From Methylobacterium sp. SyP6R (lineage in GTDB: Bacteria > Pseudomonadota > Alphaproteobacteria > Rhizobiales > Beijerinckiaceae), in assembly GCF_019216885.1 (NCBI RefSeq), contig NZ_JAAQRC020000001.1, positions 5,335,501 to 5,399,500 of the forward strand: DNA of 64,000 bases. The letters run 5' to 3'. A model generated the notes under the pieces. That model ran no database searches and was not told the origin of the DNA. It saw only the letters and a program-made list of their open reading frames with translations. Position numbers and translations under genes: made by a program. Positions 1-11,934 of the stretch are shown piece after piece (position 1 is the stretch's first letter; each line of letters opens with the position of its first letter).

Positions 1-25
1 TCGCCGCACCAGAAGGAAAGCCGCG

Positions 26-259
26 ATGATCGATACGAGCCGCATCAAGGAGCACATGCCGGTCGTCGGTTCCGACGGCGGTCATGTCGGCACCATCGAT
101 CACCTCGACGGGCAGCGGATCAAGCTGACGAAGACCGACCCGGAGGCCGGCGGCCACCACCACTTCATCCATGTGGATTCGATCGCCGGCATCGAGGATG
201 GGCAGGTGCGCCTCAACCGCACGAAGGCCGAGGCGAAGGACGAGTGGGCGACGGCGTAA
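26..259 (+). CDS. DUF2171 family small protein
   Basis: A 77-residue soluble protein preceded by a good ribosome binding site (AGAAGGAA, about 8 bases before the ATG). The N-terminal half (about residues 8-60) reads like the DUF2171 or PRC-barrel-like small beta domain, with the pattern MPVVGSDGGHVGTIDHLDG followed by a short basic strand and a histidine-rich turn. The family is common in alphaproteobacteria and has no established biochemical role; stress association is often proposed. No membrane segment or signal peptide is visible. It starts at the left edge of the window, so an upstream partner cannot be excluded. Confidence 0.75.
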   Translation: MIDTSRIKEHMPVVGSDGGHVGTIDHLDGQRIKLTKTDPEAGGHHHFIHVDSIAGIEDGQVRLNRTKAEAKDEWATA

Positions 260-362
260 GGCCTCGCGCTTCCCGGGCGGAACGCCTTTCGGCTGAGGGC
301 AGGCCGCCAATGGAGGATGCAACCCAAGGCTCTGATTCGAGTTAGGTTAACAATCCTGGACG

Positions 363-392
363 AAAAAAAGGCCGCCCTGCGAGAAGGCGGCC
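363..392 (-). terminator. Rho-independent terminator (minus strand)
   Basis: On the minus strand a 7-bp GGCCGCC/GGCGGCC stem (370-376 with 386-392) is followed directly by seven or more T residues (363-369). It would end transcripts coming from the histidine-rich protein gene or from a small RNA in its 3' region. Confidence 0.65.
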
Positions 393-480
393 CGAGTCTA
401 GGGAGGAAACGCCCGAGGAGGGCGCGAGCAGCGCAGCGGCATCGCCACCGCCCTGCACAGGACAAACCCGGTCCGCTGCC
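363..480 (-). ncRNA. Candidate small RNA or 3' UTR RNA with anti-Shine-Dalgarno loops
   Basis: Upstream of the minus-strand terminator the same strand carries a 5-bp hairpin CGCCC/GGGCG (410-424) whose loop is UCCUC, then the single-stranded stretch GUUUCCUCCC (401-410), then the terminator hairpin. Exposed CCUCC-type motifs in loops next to a terminator are a hallmark of alphaproteobacterial small RNAs such as the CcsR (cuckoo) and alpha-r14 families. The assignment rests on motif layout only; the 5' end is unknown and a 3' UTR origin from the histidine-rich mRNA is equally possible. Confidence 0.3.
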
Positions 481-508
481 GCGTGGTTCCCGGGCGTGAA
501 CTGAGACC

Positions 509-537
509 AAGGTCCGCCTCGGCGGGCCTTCTTTTTG
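509..537 (+). terminator. Rho-independent terminator (plus strand)
   Basis: GGTCCGCC (511-518), a two-base loop, and GGCGGGCC (521-528) form an 8-bp stem with one G-U pair, followed by TTCTTTTT on the plus strand. It faces the opposite way to the terminator at 363-392, so the 332-bp gene-free spacer 260-591 holds two terminators whose transcripts overlap. No convincing protein gene lies in this spacer. Confidence 0.6.
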
Positions 538-591
538 CCGTGATCGGCGCGGCGTGAGCCTCGTCCGATCGCGCTGCGATCGGACGCTGCC

Positions 592-1011
592 CTACGGGAC
601 GAGGCAGGTCCGGGTTGTCACGACCTTGTGCCATCCCCACGGTGTCGGCCCGACGCGCCGGGTGGTCGTGCAGCCGGGTCCATAGCCCACGGGCCGGCCG
701 TAGACGGGATAGGACCCCGCCACAAGGACGCGCCGGGGACCACCCCGCGCGATGATCGGGCGCCCGCTCCAGTGCGGTCCATGCCAGTGCGAACCGTGCC
801 AGCCGCCGCCGCGGTGAGGGTGGTGACCGCCTCCGCCATGATGGTGATGCCCACCATGGCCGCGATGGTGGTGGCCGTGCGGGCCGCCATGATGATGCCC
901 GCCATGATGATGCCCGCCATGATGATGCCCGCCATGAGCCGATGCCGGCGAGATCGAGATGGCGCCGAGCACGAGGGCTGTCGCCGCTACGAGACCGAAA
1001 GACGTGTTCAT
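592..1011 (-). CDS. Exported histidine/glycine-rich protein
   Basis: A 139-residue protein beginning with a clear signal peptide (MNTSFGLVAATALVLG, then ISISPASAHGG, cleavage probably after ASA). The middle, about residues 28-75, is a low-complexity tract of GGHHH-type repeats; the C-terminal third is ordered-looking with two cysteines (GPGCTTTRR and TRTCLVP). The ATG at 1011 is preferred because GAGAGG lies about 10 bases upstream and the signal peptide follows at once; a longer reading frame exists. His-rich exported proteins often bind Ni, Zn or Cu, so a periplasmic metal buffer is a reasonable inference but is not shown. The tract is encoded by perfect 15-bp tandem repeats that may vary in number. 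Confidence 0.7.
   Translation of the reverse strand: MNTSFGLVAATALVLGAISISPASAHGGHHHGGHHHGGHHHGGPHGHHHRGHGGHHHHGGGGHHPHRGGGWHGSHWHGPHWSGRPIIARGGPRRVLVAGSYPVYGRPVGYGPGCTTTRRVGPTPWGWHKVVTTRTCLVP
886..930. repeat. 15-bp tandem repeat, three perfect units
   Basis: GCCATGATGATGCCC is repeated three times without change (886-900, 901-915, 916-930) with a partial fourth unit. It encodes the GGHHH repeats of the histidine-rich protein in frame, so copy-number change would lengthen or shorten the tract without breaking the gene. Confidence 0.9.
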
Positions 1012-1246
1012 CGCGTTTGGACCTCTCGAGAAGTCCCCCCGCGTCCCCATGACGGAGGACGGCTGAATGGCGAGGCTCCGCCTCGTTCATCGGCCGTGCA
1101 GGCACGCCGATCCCCGGGCCCGACGGGTGGCGAGGGAGGCGCGCACCGGACCGTCCTGCTTGTTATGGCTTGGCTCGCCGGTGTCATGGTACGGATCGTG
1201 CCTCACGCGATCCGTGCAGAGCCCCGGGCCTCTGGCGCGGTAACCC

Positions 1247-2461
1247 ATGGCTGCGAGACACATGCGGACGATCGACACGCAGGCCTTCCTCACGGATCTC
1301 CACGACCTGCGGGCCATCGGCCGCTTCCGCACCGGCGTGCACCGTCCGACCTATTCCCCGCAGGACATGGAATCCCGGCGCTGGCTGATGCGGCGCCTGG
1401 AGGAATGCGGCCTTCGACCCGCGATCGACGGCGTCGGCACCGTGCTCGGCCGTCATCCGGGGGCGGGGCCGCATCTCCTCGTCGGCAGCCACATCGAGAG
1501 CCAGAACGAGGCCGGCTGGCTCGACGGGGCGCTCGGCGTGGTGGCGGGGATCGCGCTGGCCCGGGCCGGGCTGCCGGTCGATGTCTGCGCCTTCGCCGAC
1601 GAGGAGGGGCATTTCGACGTCGGCTTTCTCGGCAGCCGCTCCGCCATCGGCGAGGTCACCGAGGCCGAGATCGACGGCAGCCGCAACCGCACCGACGGTA
1701 CCCCCTTGCGCGAGGCGCTTGAAGCGGCCGGTCTCGCCGGCCTGCCACGGATGCAACTGGAGCCGGGACGTTACCGCGGCTTCCTGGAGATGCATATCGA
1801 GCAGGGCACGCAGCTCGAAGCGGCGGGCCGGCGCCTCGGCATCGTCACCGGCATCGTGGCGATCTGGCAATGGCGGATCGTGATCGAGGGCGCGCAGGAC
1901 CATGCCGGCGGCACGACCATGGCGGAGCGCCGGGATGCGGGGCTCACCGCCGTGCGCCTGCTCGCCGCCATCGACGACGCCTTCCCGCAGGTCTGCGGCG
2001 AGCGCAGCACCTGGACCACCGGCCGGATCATCCTCGATCCCGGCGCGCCGAGCATCATCCCGGGCCGGGCCGAGATCCTGTTCCAGTTCCGCGACGTCTC
2101 GATGCCGGTGCTGGAGCGGATGGAGGCGACCCTGCGGGCGCTGATCCGCGAGAGCAACCGGCGCGAGCGCTGCACCGCGACCCTGCACGCGATCTCCCGC
2201 AACAGCCCGGCCCTGTGCGATCCCGGCCTGATGGCCGCTCTCTCGGGGGCGGCCGAGGCCCTGTGCCCGGGCAACTGGCAGACGATGCCCTCGGGGGCCG
2301 GCCACGACGCCCAGAACGTCGCCAAGATGATGCCCGCCGCGATGCTGTTCGTGCCCTCGATCGGCGGCATCAGCCATCATTGGGCCGAGGACACGAAGGA
2401 AGAGGACCTGGTGCTCGGCGTGCAGGCGCTGGCCGCGGCGGCGGAGCGGGCGCTCGCCTGA
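1247..2461 (+). CDS. M20-family amidohydrolase (allantoate amidohydrolase / N-carbamoyl amino acid hydrolase type)
   Basis: A 404-residue metallo-amidohydrolase of the hydantoinase/carbamoylase branch. Metal-ligand motifs appear in the usual order: GSHIES (His82), WLDGALGV (Asp93), FADEEG (Glu119/Glu120) and FLEMHIEQG near residue 185. The dimerisation domain follows with HAGGTTMAERRDAG, and the C-terminal GAGHDAQ supplies the last histidine. The family removes carbamoyl or ureido groups from allantoate, ureidoglycolate or N-carbamoyl amino acids; the substrate cannot be read from sequence. GSHIES replaces the usual GSHLDT, a mild departure. A ureidoglycolate lyase gene lies 22 kb away. Start is uncertain: ATG 1247 or ATG 1262, neither with a strong ribosome binding site. 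Confidence 0.85.
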   Translation: MAARHMRTIDTQAFLTDLHDLRAIGRFRTGVHRPTYSPQDMESRRWLMRRLEECGLRPAIDGVGTVLGRHPGAGPHLLVGSHIESQNEAGWLDGALGVVAGIALARAGLPVDVCAFADEEGHFDVGFLGSRSAIGEVTEAEIDGSRNRTDGTPLREALEAAGLAGLPRMQLEPGRYRGFLEMHIEQGTQLEAAGRRLGIVTGIVAIWQWRIVIEGAQDHAGGTTMAERRDAGLTAVRLLAAIDDAFPQVCGERSTWTTGRIILDPGAPSIIPGRAEILFQFRDVSMPVLERMEATLRALIRESNRRERCTATLHAISRNSPALCDPGLMAALSGAAEALCPGNWQTMPSGAGHDAQNVAKMMPAAMLFVPSIGGISHHWAEDTKEEDLVLGVQALAAAAERALA

Positions 2462-2609
2462 CCGGGTGCCCGGATGTGTTTGTATTTATTCAAATGAAGA
2501 TTTGTTTCTCCACAAGTAGAGTGTCTGTCTCATCGTGTCTGAACGTTGACGGTCGGTGTCTCATGCCGTAGGGCCAGCCCAAGCGTAGCTATTCGTGTAG
2601 ATCCCGACC

Positions 2610-4766
2610 GTGACTGTGAAAACTTTCCGGGGCGGTGCCGCCGTTGCGGCCGCCCTGTCGATGACCTGTGCCGTGCCGAGCCTGGCCCTGATGCCGCAGG
2701 CGGCGCGGGCACAGGCTGCCGCCGATGTCTCGCCCGAAATCCAGCTCGACGAGATCTCGGTCGCCGGCAGCAGCGGCAACCCCTTGAAGACCGACGGGTA
2801 TCTCGCCCGCAACACGGTCAGCGCGACCCGCACCGACACGCCGCTGCGCGAGGTGCCCCAGACCGTCGTGCCGGTGCCGCGGCAGGTTCTCGAGGATGCG
2901 GCGGCGACGCGGATCGACACCGCGCTCGATCTCGCCGGCGTCGGCCGCGCGAACAATTTCGGCGGTCTCGGCCTCACCGAGTTCACCATCCGGGGCTTTG
3001 CCACCGGCGAGTATTATCGCAACGGCTTCCCGATCAACCGCGGCTACCCGAACTCGCCCGACATCGTGTCGATCGAGCGGATCGAGGTGCTGAAAGGCCC
3101 CTCGGCCTTCCTCTATGGCCGCGGCGATCCCGGCGGCACCTTCAACATCGTGACGAAGCAGCCGACGCCTGAGCGCTCGCTCACGATCGGCACGCAATTC
3201 GGCAGCTTCAACGCCAAGCGCAGCACCTTCGACGCCACCGGCGCCCTCGACGAGGGCGGCACGGTGCTCGCCCGCCTCACCGGCGCGGTCGAGGACAACG
3301 GCAGCTTCCGCGATTTCGTCCACGGCGACCGCACCTACCTCGCCCCCGTCATCGCTTGGAAGCCGAATGCCGACACCACGGTGACGCTGGAAGGCGAGTT
3401 CATCAGCGCCGGCCAGATCTTCGACCGCGGCATCGTGCCGTTGCGCGGCGACCTGCGGGCGGTGCCGCGCAGCCGCTACATCGGCGAGCCGGGCCTGCCG
3501 CCGTTCCGCAACGACAACGCGCTCGGCCAGTTGCGCGTCGAGCATAAGCTCGACGCGGACTGGGTCATCAATGCCGGCGCACAGCTCCTGGCCGGCAACC
3601 TCGCCGGCCAGGCGGTCCAGGCCACCGGGACCGTCGGGAACAATGGCGTGTTCTCGCGCACCTACGACCGGCGCGAACTGACCTGGTCGGACCTCGACCT
3701 GCAGATCAACCTCGCCGGCAAGTTCGAGACCGGTGCCTTCCGCCACACCCTGCTCGTCGGCCTCGAGCGCGACGCCTTGCGCTACCGCGAGGCCATCCCC
3801 CTCATCTCGAACCCCGCCATCAATCCTTTCGCTCTGAACCTGCTGGCGCCGGTCTACGGCCAGCCGCTTCCCGTCCCCACGCGGCCGTTCAGCGACTTCC
3901 TGCAGAACACCACAAGCTATGCTGCTTACGTCCAGGACCAGATCGACCTGACGCCGAAGCTCCATGCCCTCGTCGGCGTGCGGGTCGAGGACATCGCCCT
4001 CGATACGGCGAACTATATCAACAAGACGATCACGCGGCAGCAGGGCAATGCGGCGACGCCGCGCATCGGCCTGGTCTACGACGTGACCGAGATTGCCTCG
4101 ATCTACGGCAACTACTCCCAGTCGTTCCGGCCCAATCCCGGCACCGACCGCACTGGCCGGCCCTTCCCGTTCCAGCAGGCCGAGAGCGTCGAGACCGGGG
4201 TCAAGCTCAGCCTCCTCGACGGCCGGCTGGATGCCACCGCCGCCTTCTTCGACATCCGGCGCACCAACCAGCTCGTCACCGATCCGGTCGACCAGGGCTT
4301 CAACACCGCGGCCGGGGCGGCGCGGAGCCGCGGCTTCGACATGAGCGTGGTGGGTTTCCTCGCCCCGGGCTGGCGGGTGATCGGCACCTACGCCTTCGTC
4401 GATGCCGCGCTCACCGAGGCTACCACCGCCCCGGTCGGCGCCCGGCTCGCCAATATCCCGCAGAACAGTCTTGCGGTGCAGAGCGTCTACGAGTTCCAGG
4501 ACGGGCCTTTGCGCGGCCTCGGGCTCGGCGGCGGGATCACCTATGTCGGCTCGCGCCTGGCCGGCGAAGCCCGCCCGACCTTCAAGCTGCCGGACTACAC
4601 CCTCGCCAACCTGATCTCGTATTACACGATCACGCCCGACGTGCGGGTGTACCTGAACGTCGACAACCTGTTCGACGAGCGCTACTTCGACCGCTCGTGG
4701 CAGAACCGCTACGCGACGCCGGGCCTCCCGCGCACGATCATGGGTGGGGTGGCGGCCCGGTTCTGA
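2610..4766 (+). CDS. TonB-dependent siderophore receptor
   Basis: A 718-residue outer-membrane receptor with a signal peptide (about residues 1-35, ending AARAQA), a TonB-box-like stretch (EIQLDEISVAG), the plug domain (LREVPQTVVPVPRQVLED, then FTIRGFATGEYYRNGFP and IERIEVLKGPSAFLYGRGDP) and a 22-strand barrel ending in the aromatic residue Phe that the BAM machinery recognises. These features match the FhuA/FecA-type ferric siderophore receptors. A GTG start at 2610 is used; no strong Shine-Dalgarno is visible. The 148-bp upstream spacer is unusually AT-rich, which fits an iron-regulated promoter, but no unambiguous Fur, Irr or RirA box was found. No FecI/FecR or ABC partner genes are adjacent. 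Confidence 0.92.
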   Translation: MTVKTFRGGAAVAAALSMTCAVPSLALMPQAARAQAAADVSPEIQLDEISVAGSSGNPLKTDGYLARNTVSATRTDTPLREVPQTVVPVPRQVLEDAAATRIDTALDLAGVGRANNFGGLGLTEFTIRGFATGEYYRNGFPINRGYPNSPDIVSIERIEVLKGPSAFLYGRGDPGGTFNIVTKQPTPERSLTIGTQFGSFNAKRSTFDATGALDEGGTVLARLTGAVEDNGSFRDFVHGDRTYLAPVIAWKPNADTTVTLEGEFISAGQIFDRGIVPLRGDLRAVPRSRYIGEPGLPPFRNDNALGQLRVEHKLDADWVINAGAQLLAGNLAGQAVQATGTVGNNGVFSRTYDRRELTWSDLDLQINLAGKFETGAFRHTLLVGLERDALRYREAIPLISNPAINPFALNLLAPVYGQPLPVPTRPFSDFLQNTTSYAAYVQDQIDLTPKLHALVGVRVEDIALDTANYINKTITRQQGNAATPRIGLVYDVTEIASIYGNYSQSFRPNPGTDRTGRPFPFQQAESVETGVKLSLLDGRLDATAAFFDIRRTNQLVTDPVDQGFNTAAGAARSRGFDMSVVGFLAPGWRVIGTYAFVDAALTEATTAPVGARLANIPQNSLAVQSVYEFQDGPLRGLGLGGGITYVGSRLAGEARPTFKLPDYTLANLISYYTITPDVRVYLNVDNLFDERYFDRSWQNRYATPGLPRTIMGGVAARF

Positions 4767-4831
4767 GCGCTTGTCCAAGCAGCTTCGACTGTCGAAATCT
4801 GACAGTGAGCATCGAAATATCCTGCCTATTT

Positions 4832-5022
4832 ACCTCATTCTGAGGTGTTAGTCGATCGAAGATCGACTGACCTCGAAGGAGGGCTCCAGAAGTCTCGGTG
4901 GTTTCTGGAGCCCTCCTTCGAGGCTCCCTGCGGTCGCACTTCAGGATGAGGTGAATGTTTGGGATTGCCCCGATCACCTCAAGTCTTGGTTGGAAAATCG
5001 TGCTCAACCAGGCTCGGAGGCT
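4832..5022. repeat. Palindromic intergenic repeat, family A, copy 1
   Basis: Bounded by CCTCATTCTGAGGTG on the left and containing a long hairpin whose arms are TCGAAGGAGGGCTCCAGAA-like and its reverse complement (about 4872-4919), followed by CAGGATGAGGTG. The same series of blocks recurs at about 50985-51275, where another repeat has been inserted. It fills most of the spacer between the TonB receptor and glutathione peroxidase. Confidence 0.8.
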
Positions 5023-5055
5023 GACGGCAGGGGCGGGCTCCGCCATAAGGCCGTC

Positions 5056-5547
5056 ATGACCACAATCCACGACTTCGCCCCCGCCGCCCCGGACGGTACG
5101 CCCCACCCGCTCGCGCAGTACCGGGGCAAGGTGCTGCTCGTCGTCAACACCGCCTCGGCCTGCGGCTTCACCCCGCAATATGCCGGGCTCGAAGAGCTGT
5201 GGCGGCGCCACCGCGACGCCGGCCTCGTGGTCCTGGGCTTTCCCTGCAACCAGTTCGGCGCCCAGGAGCCGGGCGACGCCGCCGAGATCGCCCGGTTCTG
5301 CACGCTCAAATACGACGTGACCTTCCCGCTCCTCGCCAAGGTCGAGGTGAACGGGGCGAAGGCCGAGCCGCTGTTCTCCCATCTGAAGCAGGAAAAGCCG
5401 GGTCTGCTCGGCACCCAGGCGATCAAGTGGAACTTCACCAAGTTCCTGATCGGCCGCGACGGGCGGGTGATCGAACGCTTCGCCCCGCGGGTGAAGCCGG
5501 AGGCGCTGGAGGCCGCGGTGGAGAAGGCTTTGGCCGAGACGATGTGA
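5056..5547 (+). CDS. Glutathione peroxidase (cysteine type)
   Basis: A 163-residue thioredoxin-fold peroxidase. The peroxidatic cysteine is Cys36 in NTASACGFTPQY, followed by the family signature GFPCNQFGAQEPG with its second cysteine and glutamine, and the WNFTKFL motif supplying the conserved Trp and Asn. This is the usual length for bacterial BtuE/Gpx proteins, which reduce hydroperoxides with thioredoxin or glutathione in the cytoplasm. ATG 5056 is chosen because homology begins there; an upstream in-frame extension from 4951 runs through repeat DNA and is not coding. Confidence 0.92.
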   Translation: MTTIHDFAPAAPDGTPHPLAQYRGKVLLVVNTASACGFTPQYAGLEELWRRHRDAGLVVLGFPCNQFGAQEPGDAAEIARFCTLKYDVTFPLLAKVEVNGAKAEPLFSHLKQEKPGLLGTQAIKWNFTKFLIGRDGRVIERFAPRVKPEALEAAVEKALAETM

Positions 5548-6204
5548 TATCGTCACTTCAAGTGCGCTTGAAGAATAAGTCGCGGGATCCCCTCTCCCGA
5601 GTGGGCTAGCGTATTCACACATCTCGGTTCGAGCGCTTCTCCATTTGAAAGTCGCGCGCCTCTCCTCCCCAGGCGATCCCGGGCTTGCCCGAGATCGCTC
5701 AAGCTTGTGGGGAGGAGTTGGAGGTGGGGGTGGTGCCGGATAGAGCGCTGCGGTGCCTCCTGCACCACCCCCACCCCTGACCCCTCCCCACAAGGGGGAG
5801 GGGAAAACGCGCACAGTTACAGTGGTTTAGCTCTCTGAGGAGAAGTGTGAATCCGCTAGCCCGAGTGGGAGAGGGGTAGGGGCGATCGAAGATCGCGCAG
5901 GGTGGCACGCTTCCGCGTAGAGCGCTGAGTGTCTAGCCGCACAGCTCGACGGTTCAGGGTCATTGCGGACACCGAGCCACCCTCACCCCTGACCCCTCTC
6001 CCACTCGGGAGAGGGGAATCGCGCTTTATCCTTGCCTTTGGCCGATGCCGTCACACGCGCCATCACGTACATGGCCCGGATGGGCAGATCGGGGATTGGG
6101 CATCGCCCTGAACAGCCGAGCCTGGTGTGAGGCCATCATCCGGCCAAAATGGCCGAGCTAGACCTTGAGGCGTGACGAGGTCCCGTCGCCCCGGAAATCC
6201 GCCC
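5548..6204. repeat. Gene-free spacer with long imperfect inverted repeat
   Basis: No gene is supported in these 657 bases. A 30-bp inverted repeat (5591-5620 with 5845-5874, arms containing CGCTAGCCC and GTGTGAAT) brackets about 225 bases that hold a second nested GC-rich inverted repeat of the CACCCCTGACCCCTC type near 5660-5805. A further copy of the ACCCCTGACCCCTCTCCC motif with its own hairpin follows at about 5980-6020. The layout resembles a non-autonomous MITE-like or REP element. The promoter of the downstream DsbA-like gene must lie in the last 150 bases. Confidence 0.6.
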
Positions 6205-6906
6205 ATGTCCCTGTCCCGCCGCTCCCTCCTGGCCGCCTCCCTGGCGGCCATCCCCGCCCTCGCCACCGGGGCCCTGGCGCAGACGGAGGGCCAGTGGCGC
6301 GCGGTGACCGGCGACAACGGCCAGCCGATCCCCAACACCCGCCTGCCGGGCGAACTCGCCTCCGAGATCGGGACCTTGCGCGGCGTGACCTGGCTCGGGC
6401 CGCGGGAGGCCTCGGTCACCCTCTACGAATTCTTCGACTACAATTGCCCGTGGTGCCGGGCGGCGGCGCGCGACCTCGACGACCTCGTCAAGGCCAATCC
6501 GGACCTGCGCATCGGCTTGATCAACAACCCGATCCTGTCGGTGCAGTCGGCCCAGGCCGCCAAGGTGGCGATGGCCGTGCAGCGCACCGGCGGCTCGGCC
6601 GCGACCGCCAAGCTCTACACGGCGCTGCTCGGACCCGGCACCTCCGGACGGATCGACGGGCTCCGGGCGCTCGACGCAGCCGCCCGCCTCGGCCTCGACC
6701 GGGCGGCGATCGAGCAGGGGGCGGATTCGGACGAGGTGCGCGAGGCCCTGAAGAGCCAGATGCGGCTCGCCGCTAATCTCGGCCTGCACGCGACCCCGTC
6801 CTACGTCGTCGGCACCTCGGCGCTTCTCGGCTATCCGGGACCGAAGAGCCTCGCCCGGGTCCTCGCCAGCGTGGCCGAATGCGACGAGATCGCCTGCGGG
6901 AGCTGA
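6205..6906 (+). CDS. Exported DsbA-family thiol oxidoreductase
   Basis: A 233-residue periplasmic thioredoxin-like protein. The N-terminus MSLSRRSLLAASLAA has a twin-arginine-like SRRSLL followed by a hydrophobic stretch and an ALA cleavage site near residue 25. The redox motif is CPWC (Cys81, Cys84) in FDYNCPWCRAAARDLD; the cis-proline loop is ATPSYVVG. These are the DsbA/ScsC-type features for making or shuffling disulfides in exported proteins. ATG 6205 follows GGAAA at a normal distance and gives the signal peptide at once, so it is preferred to the ATG at 6172. No DsbB-like partner is nearby. Confidence 0.88.
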   Translation: MSLSRRSLLAASLAAIPALATGALAQTEGQWRAVTGDNGQPIPNTRLPGELASEIGTLRGVTWLGPREASVTLYEFFDYNCPWCRAAARDLDDLVKANPDLRIGLINNPILSVQSAQAAKVAMAVQRTGGSAATAKLYTALLGPGTSGRIDGLRALDAAARLGLDRAAIEQGADSDEVREALKSQMRLAANLGLHATPSYVVGTSALLGYPGPKSLARVLASVAECDEIACGS

Positions 6907-6908
6907 CG

Positions 6909-7049
6909 ATGGCCGACCTGCGAAATCATTCGGAAACCGTGACGAAACCTCCTCGGCCCGGCGCCGCGGAGGAAGAATCCCTGCCGCGTCCGGCAGGAGG
7001 CGCTTCGCGCGAGCGCAATCCGACCATCGTCGAAGTGCCGCCCCGTTGA
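6909..7049 (+). CDS. Possible 46-residue small protein
   Basis: A short frame begins two bases after the stop of the DsbA-like gene, in the spacing expected for coupled translation. It encodes a polar, proline- and glutamate-rich peptide ending EVPPR with no hydrophobic segment. The family is not recognised. Composition is similar to surrounding coding DNA, and chance is a realistic explanation for a frame this short in GC-rich DNA. Confidence 0.25.
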   Translation: MADLRNHSETVTKPPRPGAAEEESLPRPAGGASRERNPTIVEVPPR

Positions 7050-7287
7050 CGCAACCGCGAGGCGCCGGATGGGTTTAAGCCTACGGCCCGCCTCGCGATT
7101 GCCGCGCCTCCGCTCGCCTTGCGCCCCTTAAAAACCCATGCTAGGCCGGCGCCGCGCCGGGGGAGGGGGCAGTCTTCTCGCGCCGGAGCCTTTCCCATCA
7201 TCGACGGGCCGCGCGCCGCCGCCGCTCTTTTCCAGACCGGCGCGATCGGCCGGACCCGTCGGGCCAGGACATGAAGAGAGAGCGCTG

Positions 7288-7860
7288 GTGGCTCAGAACG
7301 CATCGGAATCGGGTTCCCCCCTGGCGGGCGTCGCCGGGCGGTACGCCTCGGCGTTGTTCGAGCTCGCGCGCGACGAGCGGGCCGTCGACGCGGTGGCCGA
7401 GGGGCTCGACCGGTTCGACGCCCTGCTGACCGAGAGCGCCGACCTGCGGCGCCTCGTGCGCAGCCCGGCCTTCTCGGCCGAGGATCAGGTCAAGGCGATC
7501 GAGGCCGTGCTGGCCAAGGCCGGCATCGGGGGGCTGGCCGGCAACTTCATCCGCCTGTCGGCCGCCAACCGCCGCCTGTTCGCCCTGCCGGACATGATCC
7601 GCGCCTATCGCGAGCTGGTGCGCGAATCGAAGGGCATCGTCCGCGCCGAGGTGCGGCTCGCCGAGCAGCCTTCCGACGCGGTGCTCCAGGACATCAAGGC
7701 GTCCCTCAAGGACGTCGCGAAGGCCGAGGTCGATCTCGATCTCCGCATCGATCCGAGCCTGATCGGCGGCATCGTCGTCAAGCTCGGCTCGCGCATGGTC
7801 GACGCTAGCTTGCGCACCAAGCTCAACAGCATCCGCCTGGCGATGCAGGGCGCCCGCTAA
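7288..7860 (+). CDS. atpH: ATP synthase F1 subunit delta
   Basis: A 190-residue delta subunit (OSCP homologue) that links the F1 head to the peripheral stalk. The GTG at 7288 is preferred over the frame's ATG at 7138: it follows GAAGAGAGAG, and the recognisable domain (LAGVAGRYASALFELA) starts about 10 residues later. The six-helix N-terminal domain is followed by the conserved C-terminal part with DPSLIGGIVVKLGSRMVDAS near residues 155-175. First gene of the atpHAGDC operon; the F0 genes are not next to it, as is usual in alphaproteobacteria. Confidence 0.95.
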   Translation: MAQNASESGSPLAGVAGRYASALFELARDERAVDAVAEGLDRFDALLTESADLRRLVRSPAFSAEDQVKAIEAVLAKAGIGGLAGNFIRLSAANRRLFALPDMIRAYRELVRESKGIVRAEVRLAEQPSDAVLQDIKASLKDVAKAEVDLDLRIDPSLIGGIVVKLGSRMVDASLRTKLNSIRLAMQGAR

Positions 7861-7923
7861 GGGCCCCGACGCACCCGCCGACCCAGAACAACGCCCGACA
7901 CGAACGAACGAGGGAAGGTCCAG

Positions 7924-9453
<1,530 letters not shown>

Positions 9454-9483
9454 GCCTCCGGCTCGACACCAAAGGACGCTCCG

Positions 9484-11854
<2,371 letters not shown>

Positions 11855-11872
11855 TCGGCAGCGACTTAAGAC

Positions 11873-11899
11873 GGGCCCGGTCTCACGACCGGGCCCTTT
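11873..11899 (+). terminator. GC-rich hairpin between atpD and atpC
   Basis: GGGCCCGGTC (11873-11882), a TCAC loop and GACCGGGCCC (11887-11896) form a perfect 10-bp stem followed by TTTC. It has the stem of an intrinsic terminator but a poor T run, and it lies inside the atp operon, so it may lower atpC expression or protect the mRNA end instead of stopping all transcription. Confidence 0.6.
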
Positions 11900-11934
11900 C
11901 GTGCGTCTGACGAAACCGGAAACGACCTGACCCC

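Noticed and set aside
300..540. RNase P, tmRNA, SRP or 6S RNA gene in the first spacer
   Set aside because: None of the conserved core sequences I can recall for these RNAs is present; only terminators and CCUCC loops are supported.
886..930. Short direct repeats suggesting a CRISPR array
   Set aside because: Units are contiguous with no spacers and encode GGHHH in frame; it is a coding tandem repeat.
2462..2609. Fur or Irr box upstream of the TonB receptor
   Set aside because: The region is AT-rich with a weak TTCA...TGAA palindrome, but nothing matches a known iron-regulator consensus well enough.
2589..4778. 729-codon open frame antisense to the TonB receptor
   Set aside because: It mirrors a clear receptor gene and its product lacks any recognisable motif; typical GC-rich shadow frame.
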